DNA from: Allopseudospirillum japonicum
GTDB lineage: Bacteria > Pseudomonadota > Gammaproteobacteria > Pseudomonadales > Halomonadaceae
DNA: 64,000 bases
Assembly: GCF_900108915.1 (NCBI RefSeq)
Contig: NZ_FNYH01000007.1
Location: 94,028-158,027, forward strand
Reading direction: 5' to 3'
Part shown: positions 35,081 to 44,620 of the stretch, piece by piece
Layout of the letters: the number at the start of each line of letters is the position of its first letter
Position numbering within the stretch: position 1 is the first letter of the stretch
Notes under the pieces: generated by a model
The model's database searches: none
What the model was told of the DNA's origin: nothing
What the model saw: only the letters and a program-made list of their open reading frames with translations
Position numbers and translations under genes: made by a program

Positions 35081-36313
35081 CTAGATTTTCAAGCCATCCA
35101 AACGGGCAACGGTGTGAATATCTTTATCACCACGCCCAGATAAATTGACAATGATATGCTCATCAGTACGCATCTTAGGCGCTAGCTGCTTGGCATAGGC
35201 TAAGGCATGGCTAGATTCTAAAGCAGGAATAATTCCTTCAACATGGCATAAATCATGGAAGGCTTCCAAGACTTCTTGGTCGGTTGCCACAACATAGTTC
35301 ACACGGCCGATATCTTTGAGATAAGCATGTTCCGGACCTACTCCAGGGTAGTCTAAGCCTGCAGAAATGGAGTGGGTTTCGATAATTTGCCCTGCATCAT
35401 CTTCCATTAAATAGGTACGGTTGCCGTGCAATACGCCGGGTCGACCAGCATTTAAAGGTGCGGCATGGCGTCCGGTTTCTAAACCATCGCCCCCTGCTTC
35501 CACACCATACATGGCCACTTGCTCATCTTCTAGGAAAGGATGGAACAAGCCAATCGCATTCGAACCACCGCCAACACAAGCAATTAGCGCATCCGGTAAA
35601 CGCCCGATTTGTTCCAAAGACTGGCGACGGGCCTCACGCCCAACAATCGCATTAAAATCACGTACCAACTGGGGATAAGGGTGCGGCCCTGCAACTGTGC
35701 CTATGATATAGAAGGTTTCTTCTACATTGGTTACCCAATCGCGCATGGCTTCGTTCATGGCATCTTTGAGTGTGCGCGAGCCGGATGTGACGGGAATCAC
35801 TTCGGCCCCGAGCAGGCGCATCCGGTAGACATTGAGTTTTTGACGCTCAACATCATCTGCCCCCATATAGACTTGGCATTGTAGACCAAAACGAGCAGCC
35901 ACTGTGGCAGTAGCAACCCCATGTTGGCCTGCACCAGTTTCTGCAATCACACGCTTTTTGCCAGAATGCTTGGCCAGCAAGGCTTGGCCAATCGTGTTAT
36001 TAATTTTATGTGCGCCTGTATGGTTAAGGTCTTCCCGCTTGAGCCAAATCTGCGCACCACCGAGTGCTTCTGACCAACGCTGTGCAGGGTACAAAGGCGA
36101 AGGACGCCCGACATAGTGGGCAAGATCACGGTCAAATTCAGCTTGAAACTCAGGATCTTGGCTGAGTTCTTGATACATTTTTGTTAAATGCTCAAGTGCA
36201 TAGCTGAGTGTCTCGGAAACAAAACGTCCCCCGTAAGGACCAAAATGACCTTGCGCATCCGGGAGGTTCGCTAGGCGCTGAAGCTGTGTTTGAGATTGGC
36301 TGTTATTGGGCAC
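35081..36313 (-). CDS. trpB: Tryptophan synthase beta chain
   Basis: 410 residues. A PLP enzyme that joins indole and serine. The Schiff-base lysine is in [14 protein letters not shown]; the glycine-rich phosphate loop is [23 protein letters not shown] forms the serine site; and [16 protein letters not shown] is the COMM region. Its N-terminus overlaps the trpF stop by 11 bases, so trpF-trpB-trpA are co-translated. trpB has no separate promoter that I can see. Confidence 0.98.
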   Translation of the reverse strand: MPNNSQSQTQLQRLANLPDAQGHFGPYGGRFVSETLSYALEHLTKMYQELSQDPEFQAEFDRDLAHYVGRPSPLYPAQRWSEALGGAQIWLKREDLNHTGAHKINNTIGQALLAKHSGKKRVIAETGAGQHGVATATVAARFGLQCQVYMGADDVERQKLNVYRMRLLGAEVIPVTSGSRTLKDAMNEAMRDWVTNVEETFYIIGTVAGPHPYPQLVRDFNAIVGREARRQSLEQIGRLPDALIACVGGGSNAIGLFHPFLEDEQVAMYGVEAGGDGLETGRHAAPLNAGRPGVLHGNRTYLMEDDAGQIIETHSISAGLDYPGVGPEHAYLKDIGRVNYVVATDQEVLEAFHDLCHVEGIIPALESSHALAYAKQLAPKMRTDEHIIVNLSGRGDKDIHTVARLDGLKI

Positions 36314-36938
36314 TGCTCACACCTCGTATAAATGCATGAATTTTTTCGGGGTCTTTAATCCCTTTATCAATTTCTACACCGCCTGAAACATCAACGGCAT
36401 AAGGGCGCACGCGTTGGATGGCACGTTCGATATTATCGCAGTTTAGACCGCCTGCCAGAATTAAAGGACAAGGCAAATCTGCGGGAATACGACGCCAATC
36501 AAAGGTTTCCCCTGTACCTCCGGGAGTACCTGGGGTATAAGCATCGACTAAAATACCACAGGCGCTTAAAGGTGTTGCTTGTAAATAAGGTAAAATACTG
36601 GCTTTTAAATCTAAATTAGGGCGCATACGCAGCGCCTTAATCCAAGGACGGTTGAAGCTGGCACAAAACTCAGCGGTTTCATCCCCATGGAATTGCAAAC
36701 AGCTTAAAGGCACAGTGCGCAAACACTCGTTTACCTCTTGCGCGCTGGCATTGACGAATAGGCCTACACTGGTCACAAAAGGTGGCAGGCTATGTACAAT
36801 GTCAGCCGCTTGCGCATAAGTGAGTGCGCGCGGGCTAGGTGAATAAAAGACAAAACCCAAGGCATCAGCACCGGCAATAATGGCGCTATGGGCATCTTCT
36901 ATGCGGGTGATGCCGCAAATTTTTACACGTGTACGCAT
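36303..36938 (-). CDS. trpF: Phosphoribosylanthranilate isomerase
   Basis: 211 residues, a TIM barrel. The catalytic Cys is in VKICGITR and the catalytic Asp in [34 protein letters not shown] and [19 protein letters not shown] bind phosphate. It converts phosphoribosylanthranilate to CdRP. The ATG at 36938 is 11 bases after the truA stop, so truA and the trp genes probably share a transcript, as in pseudomonads. Confidence 0.96.
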   Translation of the reverse strand: MRTRVKICGITRIEDAHSAIIAGADALGFVFYSPSPRALTYAQAADIVHSLPPFVTSVGLFVNASAQEVNECLRTVPLSCLQFHGDETAEFCASFNRPWIKALRMRPNLDLKASILPYLQATPLSACGILVDAYTPGTPGGTGETFDWRRIPADLPCPLILAGGLNCDNIERAIQRVRPYAVDVSGGVEIDKGIKDPEKIHAFIRGVSSAQ

Positions 36939-36948
36939 CAATCAGACT

Positions 36949-37878
36949 CTAGGAGGCTGCAGAGGTTGCAGCACGGGTTTGAGGACGTTGCCAGCTAGGG
37001 TCAAGTGCTGGGTAGGGTGCATCTATCCCTTGATCGCCGAGCAAAGTGAGATAATGCGGGCCGAGTGGCTCGCAGGGGAAATCATATTCAGGGGCATACA
37101 GGGAAGCCACAAAATGCAAACCATGTGGTGGTGCTGTCATACCACTTTGAGTACGGTCGCGAATTTGTAAAAGTGTTTGTGTCCAAGTGACAGGCGCTTC
37201 ATCAACACCTATTTTCAGCAAGACGCCTGCAATATTACGGATCATATGATGTAAGAAAGCATTGGCTTGGACATCAATCACAATAAGATCCCCTGCTTGC
37301 CAAACGCGAATAAAATGCAATTTACGCCACGGCGTTTTCGATTGACAGCCAGCAGCGCGGAAGGAAGAAAAATCGTGTTCTCCCACTAAAGCCTGTGCTG
37401 CCTGATGCATTTTATCGACATCTAAAGGCTTAGGCCACCAAGTCATTTGATCATGCAAGAGTGCAGGTTTCACCTTGTGGTTATAAATGACATAGCGATA
37501 ACGACGTGCAATGGCGCAATAACGTGCATGAAAGTCTGCGGGGACTTGCTTGGCCCAACGCACGCGAATATCTGCCGGTAAAGCTGTATTGGTACCAAAG
37601 ACCCAAGCTTTTTCAGAGCGAGGCACAGGGCTATCAAAATGCACGATTTGGCTACTGGCATGGACGCCGGTATCTGTACGCCCAGAGCAGGTCACCTGAA
37701 TCGGCACACGCGCAATTTTGCTTAATGCAGCTTCTAAGTGATCTTGTACACTGGCAATACCGGCTTGTTGCGTTTGCCATCCATGATAAGCACTGCCTAA
37801 ATATTCGATACTTAAAGCAAAGCGCCCTTGCTGGGGCTGATCATCAAAGGGTAAAAAGGCGTCACGCCGAATTGACAT
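36949..37878 (-). CDS. truA: tRNA pseudouridine(38-40) synthase
   Basis: 309 residues. The catalytic aspartate is in CSGRTDTGVHASSQIVHFD. FALSIEYLGSAYHGWQTQ near the start, and FLHHMIRNIAGVLLKIG later, are family blocks. It modifies the anticodon stem of many tRNAs. The C-terminus carries about 35 residues beyond the core. It lies between fimV and trpF, the order of Pseudomonas. Confidence 0.96.
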   Translation of the reverse strand: MSIRRDAFLPFDDQPQQGRFALSIEYLGSAYHGWQTQQAGIASVQDHLEAALSKIARVPIQVTCSGRTDTGVHASSQIVHFDSPVPRSEKAWVFGTNTALPADIRVRWAKQVPADFHARYCAIARRYRYVIYNHKVKPALLHDQMTWWPKPLDVDKMHQAAQALVGEHDFSSFRAAGCQSKTPWRKLHFIRVWQAGDLIVIDVQANAFLHHMIRNIAGVLLKIGVDEAPVTWTQTLLQIRDRTQSGMTAPPHGLHFVASLYAPEYDFPCEPLGPHYLTLLGDQGIDAPYPALDPSWQRPQTRAATSAAS

Positions 37879-37937
37879 CGGATGGGCTACCTATCTTGTG
37901 TCTAGTCTAAAGTGAGTTGGTATCGCAAAGATGCCAT

Positions 37938-37970
37938 AGGGCAGGGCAGCAGCTTGTAGCGCACTGCCCT
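37938..37970 (-). other. Hairpin between fimV and truA
   Basis: AGGGCAG (37938-37944) pairs with CTGCCCT (37964-37970) around a 19-base loop that repeats GGCAG. No T run follows, so termination is only weakly suggested. Confidence 0.4.
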
Positions 37971-37981
37971 GGTCCTGTGAA

Positions 37982-40900
37982 CTAGCCGAGGCTTTTTGGC
38001 AATTTGTCGAGAACCTCTTGTGCGTTTTGTACTAAGCTGGCATCGCCTTTTTCCATCACTAGAGTGAGGATTTCACGCGCCCCCTCAGTATCGCCCATGT
38101 CGGCATAAGCACGCGCAAGCTCTAACTGAGATTCTAAATCTTCCTCAGGCGCAGCATCAAAATTCAATAAATCTGCACCTAGGTTAAGATTATCTAACTC
38201 GCTGAGGTCCATATCCTGCCCGAAAGCATCGAGTTCATCGAGATTATCGAGTTCAGGAAGTTTTTCTTCGTTGCCAGCGCCGGTTGGTGCTTGTGTCTCA
38301 GTAAGCGAGGGGCTAGGTTCGGATGCTTGGCTGGCTGGAGGCTTTTCTTGGGCGGCAACCTCTAGTTGATCCAACTCATCGAGTAAGGCCTCACCTGCAT
38401 CAAACGCTGTGTCGTCTAGGTTAGTATCACTTAGGTCTAAGTCTAACCCGAGCGCATTGGCTTCTTCTTGTAAGTTCTCACCCAGAGAGAAAGGGTCTGG
38501 GTCTGCAAGATCTGTTTCCTTGGTTTCAGGGACGGCATCTCCAAGATCAAAATCTAGATTAGTGCCTAAATCCTCACTGAGGTGGTCTTCTACATGGGTG
38601 GCAGAAGCAGCATCAAGTTCACCAAAGTCTAAATTTCCTAAATCTGTATCTAGGTTGGTCTCTTCTGCTGCATCAAAAGGATCTGCTTCGCCAAAATCCA
38701 AGCCATCTAAGGCATCCTTAGGTTGGGCAAGGGTATTTTGGGGTGGGAAATCTTCTACCTCAGCATCAAAGTCCATTTCCAGACCAGAGGTTGAAGGTAA
38801 TTCTTCCTCATGATGAGCGGATGTTTCTGCAAAAGCATCCGAACCTTCTAGATCTAAATCATCTAGGGCATCGAAATCGCTTTTAGCTGGGGCTTGTGCC
38901 TGTGTTGAGGAGGCGGTTTCCGCTGGTGTAGCAGGCGCATCATCGAAATCTAGGCTATCCAGATCTGCAAAGGCTTCACCGAGATCCAAATCCAACTCGC
39001 CAAGCTCGGCCATATCATCTAGCCCCAAATCTTGATCCAAATCTGTGACAGGAGGTTGAGGCGCTGGCGTGGCTTCGTCCTCTTCCATTTTGGAAAGATC
39101 TTTTTCGAGTACTTCTTGGCTTAAGGCTTGGCTTGCACCAAAGGCAGCTAAACCAGCTGCTGCAGTGGCTACAGGGGCTGCTTGACCACTAGCGCGGCTT
39201 TCTGCCAAGCGTTCTGCTAAAGCATCAGCAAGTTGACGTGCTCGGCTATCGGCTTGGGAATCACCCAAGCGTGCGAGGGCTTGTTGGGCTTTTTGGAAGC
39301 CAGCTTCATCTTCTAAATCCACCAGAACTTCTAAGCGTTTTAAGTGCAAGCTGGTTTGCTCTGGCATCTCTTGTAGCGCCTGCTCTAGCAATTCAGCGGC
39401 TTGCGCACTGCGGCTGTAGGCAATGTACATATCCGCTTCACTCAGCACTTGCTGGACGCGCTGAGAACCACGAGAAGGCGCTGGCGCGGTGTTTTGTTCT
39501 GCAGTTTTGCTCGGCTGAGGTTTGCTAGGTGCTTCATCTAAAGTGTCGAGCGCATCTAAATTGGCATCAAAGCTATCTAAGCCTTCGATATTTAAACCTT
39601 CAAAGGCGGGGGCTGCCTCAGTAGCTGCTTGAGGCTTTGTTTTATCTTGGTTAGCTACTGAAGCGAGCGGCTTTTTTGCAGCGGTTTCTTGTCCTTTTTT
39701 ATGCTGGATATCCAGATGCGCAAGATGCTCTTGCTCTTGATCTTCAGCAGCATGTTGACGGCGACGTTGTAAAACTTTTAAACCTAATAAAAGCGCTAAA
39801 ATGGCAGCGCCACCACCGGCATAAAGTTCTAAGTCTTCCTCTAAACTAGTGAATAGAAAATCGAGCGGATCTTCCTGAGGGATAGGTTCTGGAATATAAG
39901 TCACAGGCGCGCGTGGGCGTACTGGCTCACTCGGTGCCGCTTGTGGTTGAGCTGGCGGCGTAAGGGCGGCTTGTGTAGGGGCTGCTTGCTGGGCTTGCTC
40001 AAGCTGTGTGTTGACGTTTTCTAGTTGCTGATCTTTCAACTTGAGCATGCGTTGCAAAGTGCTGATTTGCTCTTGCAAAGACGCAAGGCGCGAAGCCAAT
40101 TCGTCACGCTCGCGTTGCGCCTGATCTAAATTTTCATTACTTAATGAAAGCTGCTGCTCCAGCTCGCTGATGCGTTGTACCTGTTGTGGGTTGCTTGCAG
40201 GAACCGGCGGGTTATTGTTTGCTTGATCATCCCCTGAAAGCGATAAACGCATGGGATTGGATGCAGGTGCTTGCGGTTCAGGGGGCGTCGCTGGGTTGCT
40301 GGCAGCTTGATTTTTAGGACGCGCTAGGAGTTCTTTTTGTAAATCAACCCAGGCTTGATTTTGTTGGTATACCTGACGTTCTGCTTCGGCCACACTCAGG
40401 GCGCGCATACTGGCAGCATCTGGAATATCCAAATAAAAGCCTGTCACCATGTTATTAATATTGCCATTAGGGAAAGCCTGAGGATTGGCTTTTTGAATCG
40501 CTAACATGGCTTGTTTGATGGTAATCGCCGCAGTTGGCCGATGCACCCGCGCAATACTCCAAAGGGTATCTTGCGCACCAATATAAATACGCTTGGGTTT
40601 GGACGCAGCGGCTTTGGGCGTATCCTGAGCAGGTGGTGGAGCCTGAGTGCGTGTCATCGAGGTTGTTGTAGGCACCTCAGTTGCGCTTTGTGCCACAGCA
40701 TCTTGAATGGCTTGGGCTTCTGCCGCTACGGTTTGCTCAAGCGTTAAGGTGGTGACTTCTACACCGGTATTTTCCGCACGACGTATCTCAGGAGTAAACC
40801 CTGGAGGATCGATTAAAAAGGTATACTCACGCGTCAAACGCCCTTCGGGCCATTGTAATTCTACCAAGAACTGTAAAAAAGGCTCTTGAATCGGGTTATC

Positions 40901-41215
40901 ACTGCTGACCACCACATAAGCTGGGGCTGTGGGGCTTGCACGCTGAATATCAAACTCTAACTGAGTTAAGAAAAATTGACGTTCCAACCCAGCACGAGCA
41001 AAAACTTCCTCACTGGCAAGTCGGATAAATAACTCTTTGTCTTGTAGTTGGTCTACATCATAAAGCGCAATGCGTGCTTTAAAAGGCTGGTTTAAGGCAG
41101 ATTCAAGTTGTGCCTCGCCCAAACCAACAGCCAGCGCCATGGGGCTTGCGCTGAGACCTAAGCTAGCCAGTGCGGCGACCAGCGTACGAACCTTGGCGTG
41201 GTGTGTCCTCTGCAT
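37982..41215 (-). CDS. fimV: FimV-family polar hub / peptidoglycan-binding protein
   Basis: 1,077 residues. A signal peptide (ending SASPMALA) precedes the conserved periplasmic domain (GLGEAQLESALNQPFKARI), a LysM domain at ~205-270 (AQDTLWSIARVHRPTAAITI), a coiled coil at ~340-410, and one membrane helix (YAGGGAAILALLLGLKVL) at ~465. The cytoplasmic part has a TPR-like segment, a very acidic Asp/Glu/Leu region (~690-1010) and the conserved FimV C-terminal domain (EEDLESQLELARAYADMGDTEGAREIL). FimV places the polar machinery for type IV pili and chemosensory signalling. The acidic region is a tandem of loosely repeated LDFG/DLDL units. No pil genes are nearby. Confidence 0.93.
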   Translation of the reverse strand: MQRTHHAKVRTLVAALASLGLSASPMALAVGLGEAQLESALNQPFKARIALYDVDQLQDKELFIRLASEEVFARAGLERQFFLTQLEFDIQRASPTAPAYVVVSSDNPIQEPFLQFLVELQWPEGRLTREYTFLIDPPGFTPEIRRAENTGVEVTTLTLEQTVAAEAQAIQDAVAQSATEVPTTTSMTRTQAPPPAQDTPKAAASKPKRIYIGAQDTLWSIARVHRPTAAITIKQAMLAIQKANPQAFPNGNINNMVTGFYLDIPDAASMRALSVAEAERQVYQQNQAWVDLQKELLARPKNQAASNPATPPEPQAPASNPMRLSLSGDDQANNNPPVPASNPQQVQRISELEQQLSLSNENLDQAQRERDELASRLASLQEQISTLQRMLKLKDQQLENVNTQLEQAQQAAPTQAALTPPAQPQAAPSEPVRPRAPVTYIPEPIPQEDPLDFLFTSLEEDLELYAGGGAAILALLLGLKVLQRRRQHAAEDQEQEHLAHLDIQHKKGQETAAKKPLASVANQDKTKPQAATEAAPAFEGLNIEGLDSFDANLDALDTLDEAPSKPQPSKTAEQNTAPAPSRGSQRVQQVLSEADMYIAYSRSAQAAELLEQALQEMPEQTSLHLKRLEVLVDLEDEAGFQKAQQALARLGDSQADSRARQLADALAERLAESRASGQAAPVATAAAGLAAFGASQALSQEVLEKDLSKMEEDEATPAPQPPVTDLDQDLGLDDMAELGELDLDLGEAFADLDSLDFDDAPATPAETASSTQAQAPAKSDFDALDDLDLEGSDAFAETSAHHEEELPSTSGLEMDFDAEVEDFPPQNTLAQPKDALDGLDFGEADPFDAAEETNLDTDLGNLDFGELDAASATHVEDHLSEDLGTNLDFDLGDAVPETKETDLADPDPFSLGENLQEEANALGLDLDLSDTNLDDTAFDAGEALLDELDQLEVAAQEKPPASQASEPSPSLTETQAPTGAGNEEKLPELDNLDELDAFGQDMDLSELDNLNLGADLLNFDAAPEEDLESQLELARAYADMGDTEGAREILTLVMEKGDASLVQNAQEVLDKLPKSLG

Positions 41216-41666
41216 GGAATATAGCCCTGCTTAGTTATCTGCTGAACTGGATGTCAATCCATCCGTTAACTCAAAATTCTGAAAGTCATACCATCTAGGC
41301 TTTAGGGTATCGGCCATCCATTAATAAAATAGAGGTGATAAGCAAGCTGCACGGAAGCCTATTGTGCAATGCAAAAGCCGCAATATGCCGTATGAGCCTT
41401 GTGATAGCTAGCGCCAATTATGCGGTTGAATGAAAAAATAAGCAAAATTCAGTCACGGGGATAGATCCGCTTGGATGAGAGGTTGCGTTTTATTGCACAT
41501 AGGTAGCCAAGAGTAAGTAGGGCGACAAAATACAGGATCAGAAAATCCTAGTAAAAAGGTTCGGTTCCCCGCTTGATAGCCGATATACTGATTTCCTAGA
41601 TATTTTCCCTCGTGTTTTTTAGCTATTGCTTAAGCAATGGCCTCACCCCTAGCTGCGGAGGTTGTT
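41216..41666. other. Intergenic region between fimV and the DUF1266-like gene
   Basis: About 450 bases between divergent genes. TATACT at 41584-41589 could be a -10 for the rightward gene, with a weak -35. A perfect 14-base palindrome (ATTGCTTAAGCAAT, 41625-41638) overlaps the upstream alternative ATG at 41637 and could be a binding site. Nothing resembling an RNA gene was seen. Confidence 0.4.
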
Positions 41667-44528
41667 TTGTCTAACGCATTAGTCTCTTGGTGTCATGCGC
41701 TGGTACAGATTCGTGATCCTTGGTTGTCACAGCAAATCCAAGATGCAACGCATTCGGCTGCTGCACGTCAAGAACTGGCATCTTGGTTAGCCTTGCGCCA
41801 TATTCAGCACTTAGGCGATGCGCACTGGTTTTTGGCCGATGCTTGGGCTGGTCAACAAGCGTTAGAATTTATACGCTGGATTAGCCAGTTTACGCCTCCT
41901 TATGAGAGTGATCAGCAAATCGAAGCCCTCTTGCATCAAATGCCGGAACTCGCCTTGCAGCTACAAGAAGCTTATCAAAAGCTCGATTTAGACTCTTTGA
42001 TTGATGAAGATGGCAGCTTAAGTACGGCACGAATTCTTGCTGCTCAGGGAGTAGAAATCTCAGATGAAATTCTCACTTGGAGCCAACAGCTTGATATTTG
42101 GCAAGCTTTAGATAGTTTACCTGATCCTCTGCAAGAGGAAGAGGCGCTCTATTTACCTGCTGCCGCAGATCAGGTGAATGCACTTGAATTGATTCTGGTC
42201 CTGCATGCCTTGCAATATTGGGATGATCAACAAGCCTATACTTGGCTTGCCTTGTTTATCTCGCAAATTATCGCGGATTATCAGCATTTACAAGATTTTA
42301 TCACGGATGTTTGGCGTGTTGATGGCTGGCTGTTGGAAGAGTCACAATGGAATTTGGAAGCCGATACCTACCCTGAAGCCTTGCAAGTTGCCACTGGTGC
42401 TTGTCAAGCCGCTGGACTGCCTGCTTGGTCCATGTTGGAGCAAGAAGTGAAAGCACCTGCTTACCCCTGGCCGGTACATACAAGTTTGGGTGAGCGTTAC
42501 GCACTCAATGTACGCGCGTGTGAATATCCAATTTATATGAGTGATTTCCAGCAACCCAAGCAAATGGCACAGGATTATTGGCCCAGTGTGTTGGATGATC
42601 TGGTGCAAGATTGGCAAGTCAAAGATGCGCATGCAGTCAAGCAACTCTTATATTGGCTGGCTGGACAAGGCCACAGGTATTTGTGGCAATTAGAGCATCA
42701 AGAAGTCCGCTTGATGGATACGCAACAAAAGCAAATCTGGTGTGAAGAACAAGGCGAAGCAGATCAAGGTTATGCGCATTTAATGTTGGCTTTTGCTGAG
42801 CAGCAGACGTTAGATGTTGCCGCTTGGGATTGGATACGCATGGCAGATATTGCCTTGGCAGCCTATATGGCGGGTTGGTTTGATCGGACGACCTATCGTA
42901 CCTTTGCTTTGACCAGTGTTCACCTACTGGCGCAGACCTATGCAGATTGGCCGAGCATGCGAGCGGCTTATTTACGTGGTCGTAGCTTGTGGGCACAACA
43001 GGATTTAACCGCAGCGCACACGCTTTATGCACGCAGTTGGGATCAATTAAGCACTTGGCCTTGGAACCCTTTTGCCTTAACTTGGCCCTATCCTGCAAAG
43101 ATGCAAGCGGAAGTGGATCAAGCGCTTGCTGATTTTAGTGCAGGCTTGGCAAATTCTGGGATTTTACCCACTTTGGTCGCTTCTTTACGCGATGATGCTT
43201 TACTGGTGCATTTACCTTTGCAAGGCCTAGAAAAAACGCAATTGCCTATTTCTAAACAGCGTATTCAAGAGGGGCGTAGTTACTTGCAAGAGGTCTTGCA
43301 TCTCAATGTCGAACAGACCCATTTGCCAATGACGCAAGCACATCTGCCTTTGCTAACACGCTTTTGGGTGCATGCACAGGTTGAGCATTTAGATCAGTTA
43401 ACCCAAATGTCGGCAAGCTTTCCACGTTTACCGGATAATCTGCGCCCTAGTGATGAGCATCTGGCGTTATGGCAACAAACACAAAAGGCACTTAGTCAGC
43501 TAAAAACACAAACTTCAGGGATTTATCTGGCAGAAAAATACAGTTTTTATTTGCTGAAAGCTTGGGAAAGCCAAACTTTCACCGCGGAAGCTTTGGTGGC
43601 CTTATTACAGCAAACCCAAGATTATTTGCATGGCAAGTACCAAAATGCACAAGAACTACTAACCGCTTGGCTTGCTTGGGAACAAGTCTTAGGTCAAGAC
43701 GATGAACATCCTTTGATTCGCGAACTGACTTGGCATCTACAAGATGTAGGCAGTTTATTCCACTGGTTACCTTGGTCTCAGCCACCGCAACAGCAACAGA
43801 CCACACCAGCGTGGGCACATTTAAACACGCATGAGCTAGCACGCCTTAACTTGTGTGCCCCTCTGACAGGGCCACAATGGCAATGGCCGCAAGTCGGCCA
43901 AAATGTCCGTAATCAAGATGTACATCAATGGTTAAGTGAAAGCTATCTATTACATGATGCGCAAGAATTAAACCATTTTTTAGGTTTTTTGCGCGATGCA
44001 GGTGACCGCCAAGATTTTATTGTGAATTATGCGCCTTTTACACTCAATGCAACCCGTTTGCAGATGGAATTGGAGCATTTTGAGCAGCAAACTCAATTAA
44101 GTATGGAAGATAAAGTCCATCAGCAGCGTTTGCGTATGGTGCAGCATAACGCCTTAGGCATTAATGATTTAGACCTAACGGCTTGGGATGTTGCGCAAAT
44201 GGTCGACTTGGCAATTGCGGGATATCAAATTGGCTGGTTAACCCATATGCAATTGGAGCATTGGCTAGACACCGCCTGTCAACTTGCAGGGCAGCAATAT
44301 GCAGGTTGGGTGGAATATGCTGAGGCCTTGCTAGCGGGCTTTTACTTTTTTGCGAGTGATCCTGATGAGCATCATCAACAATTGGAGCATTTCTCGCGTC
44401 GTATTTTGACTTTATTAATCGGTTTGCCGCCTTTATATGGCGTTTGGCTCACATTGCCTTGGGTAGGGCATCAAGCTTTCCCTTCGGCATCCATTTTGCA
44501 CACCAGCCCTAGCCGTTTGTTACATTAA
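41667..44528 (+). CDS. Large protein with DUF1266-like repeats, function unknown
   Basis: 953 residues from a TTG at 41667 that has GGAGG five bases upstream; an ATG at 41637 would add ten residues but has no ribosome site. The protein is rich in Trp, Gln and Leu and has no signal peptide or membrane helix. Two segments look like DUF1266 modules: ~365-430 (VAAWDWIRMADIALAAYMAGW, then a LAQTYADW block and a LRGRSLW block) and ~830-930 (LTAWDVAQMVDLAIAGYQIGW, QLAGQQYAGWVEYAEALLAGFYFF). They share the AWDxxRMxDLAxxxYxxGW pattern, so the gene probably arose by duplication. Family function is not known. It is convergent with the prp operon. Confidence 0.8.
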   Translation: MSNALVSWCHALVQIRDPWLSQQIQDATHSAAARQELASWLALRHIQHLGDAHWFLADAWAGQQALEFIRWISQFTPPYESDQQIEALLHQMPELALQLQEAYQKLDLDSLIDEDGSLSTARILAAQGVEISDEILTWSQQLDIWQALDSLPDPLQEEEALYLPAAADQVNALELILVLHALQYWDDQQAYTWLALFISQIIADYQHLQDFITDVWRVDGWLLEESQWNLEADTYPEALQVATGACQAAGLPAWSMLEQEVKAPAYPWPVHTSLGERYALNVRACEYPIYMSDFQQPKQMAQDYWPSVLDDLVQDWQVKDAHAVKQLLYWLAGQGHRYLWQLEHQEVRLMDTQQKQIWCEEQGEADQGYAHLMLAFAEQQTLDVAAWDWIRMADIALAAYMAGWFDRTTYRTFALTSVHLLAQTYADWPSMRAAYLRGRSLWAQQDLTAAHTLYARSWDQLSTWPWNPFALTWPYPAKMQAEVDQALADFSAGLANSGILPTLVASLRDDALLVHLPLQGLEKTQLPISKQRIQEGRSYLQEVLHLNVEQTHLPMTQAHLPLLTRFWVHAQVEHLDQLTQMSASFPRLPDNLRPSDEHLALWQQTQKALSQLKTQTSGIYLAEKYSFYLLKAWESQTFTAEALVALLQQTQDYLHGKYQNAQELLTAWLAWEQVLGQDDEHPLIRELTWHLQDVGSLFHWLPWSQPPQQQQTTPAWAHLNTHELARLNLCAPLTGPQWQWPQVGQNVRNQDVHQWLSESYLLHDAQELNHFLGFLRDAGDRQDFIVNYAPFTLNATRLQMELEHFEQQTQLSMEDKVHQQRLRMVQHNALGINDLDLTAWDVAQMVDLAIAGYQIGWLTHMQLEHWLDTACQLAGQQYAGWVEYAEALLAGFYFFASDPDEHHQQLEHFSRRILTLLIGLPPLYGVWLTLPWVGHQAFPSASILHTSPSRLLH

Positions 44529-44542
44529 CAGGGCAAAGAAAC

Positions 44543-44576
44543 ACAAAAGGGTGAGTATCTCACTCACCCCTTGTGC
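44543..44576. terminator. Hairpin between the DUF1266-like gene and prpF
   Basis: GGGTGAGT (44550-44557) pairs with ACTCACCC (44563-44570); flanking CACAA and TTGTG extend the stem with a small mismatch. It sits between convergent genes and can act on both strands, although T runs are short. Confidence 0.65.
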
Positions 44577-44620
44577 TGGAGCATGGCAAACTTATTTTTA
44601 ACAGTGGGATCTTGGCAAAC

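Noticed and set aside
38409..38813. Plus-strand frame rich in Ser/Lys inside fimV
   Set aside because: It is the antisense of the Asp/Glu/Leu-rich region of FimV; no ribosome site and no family.
41555..41575. GGTTCGGTTCC sequence that resembles a tRNA T-arm
   Set aside because: No acceptor stem, anticodon arm or D-arm at the right distance.
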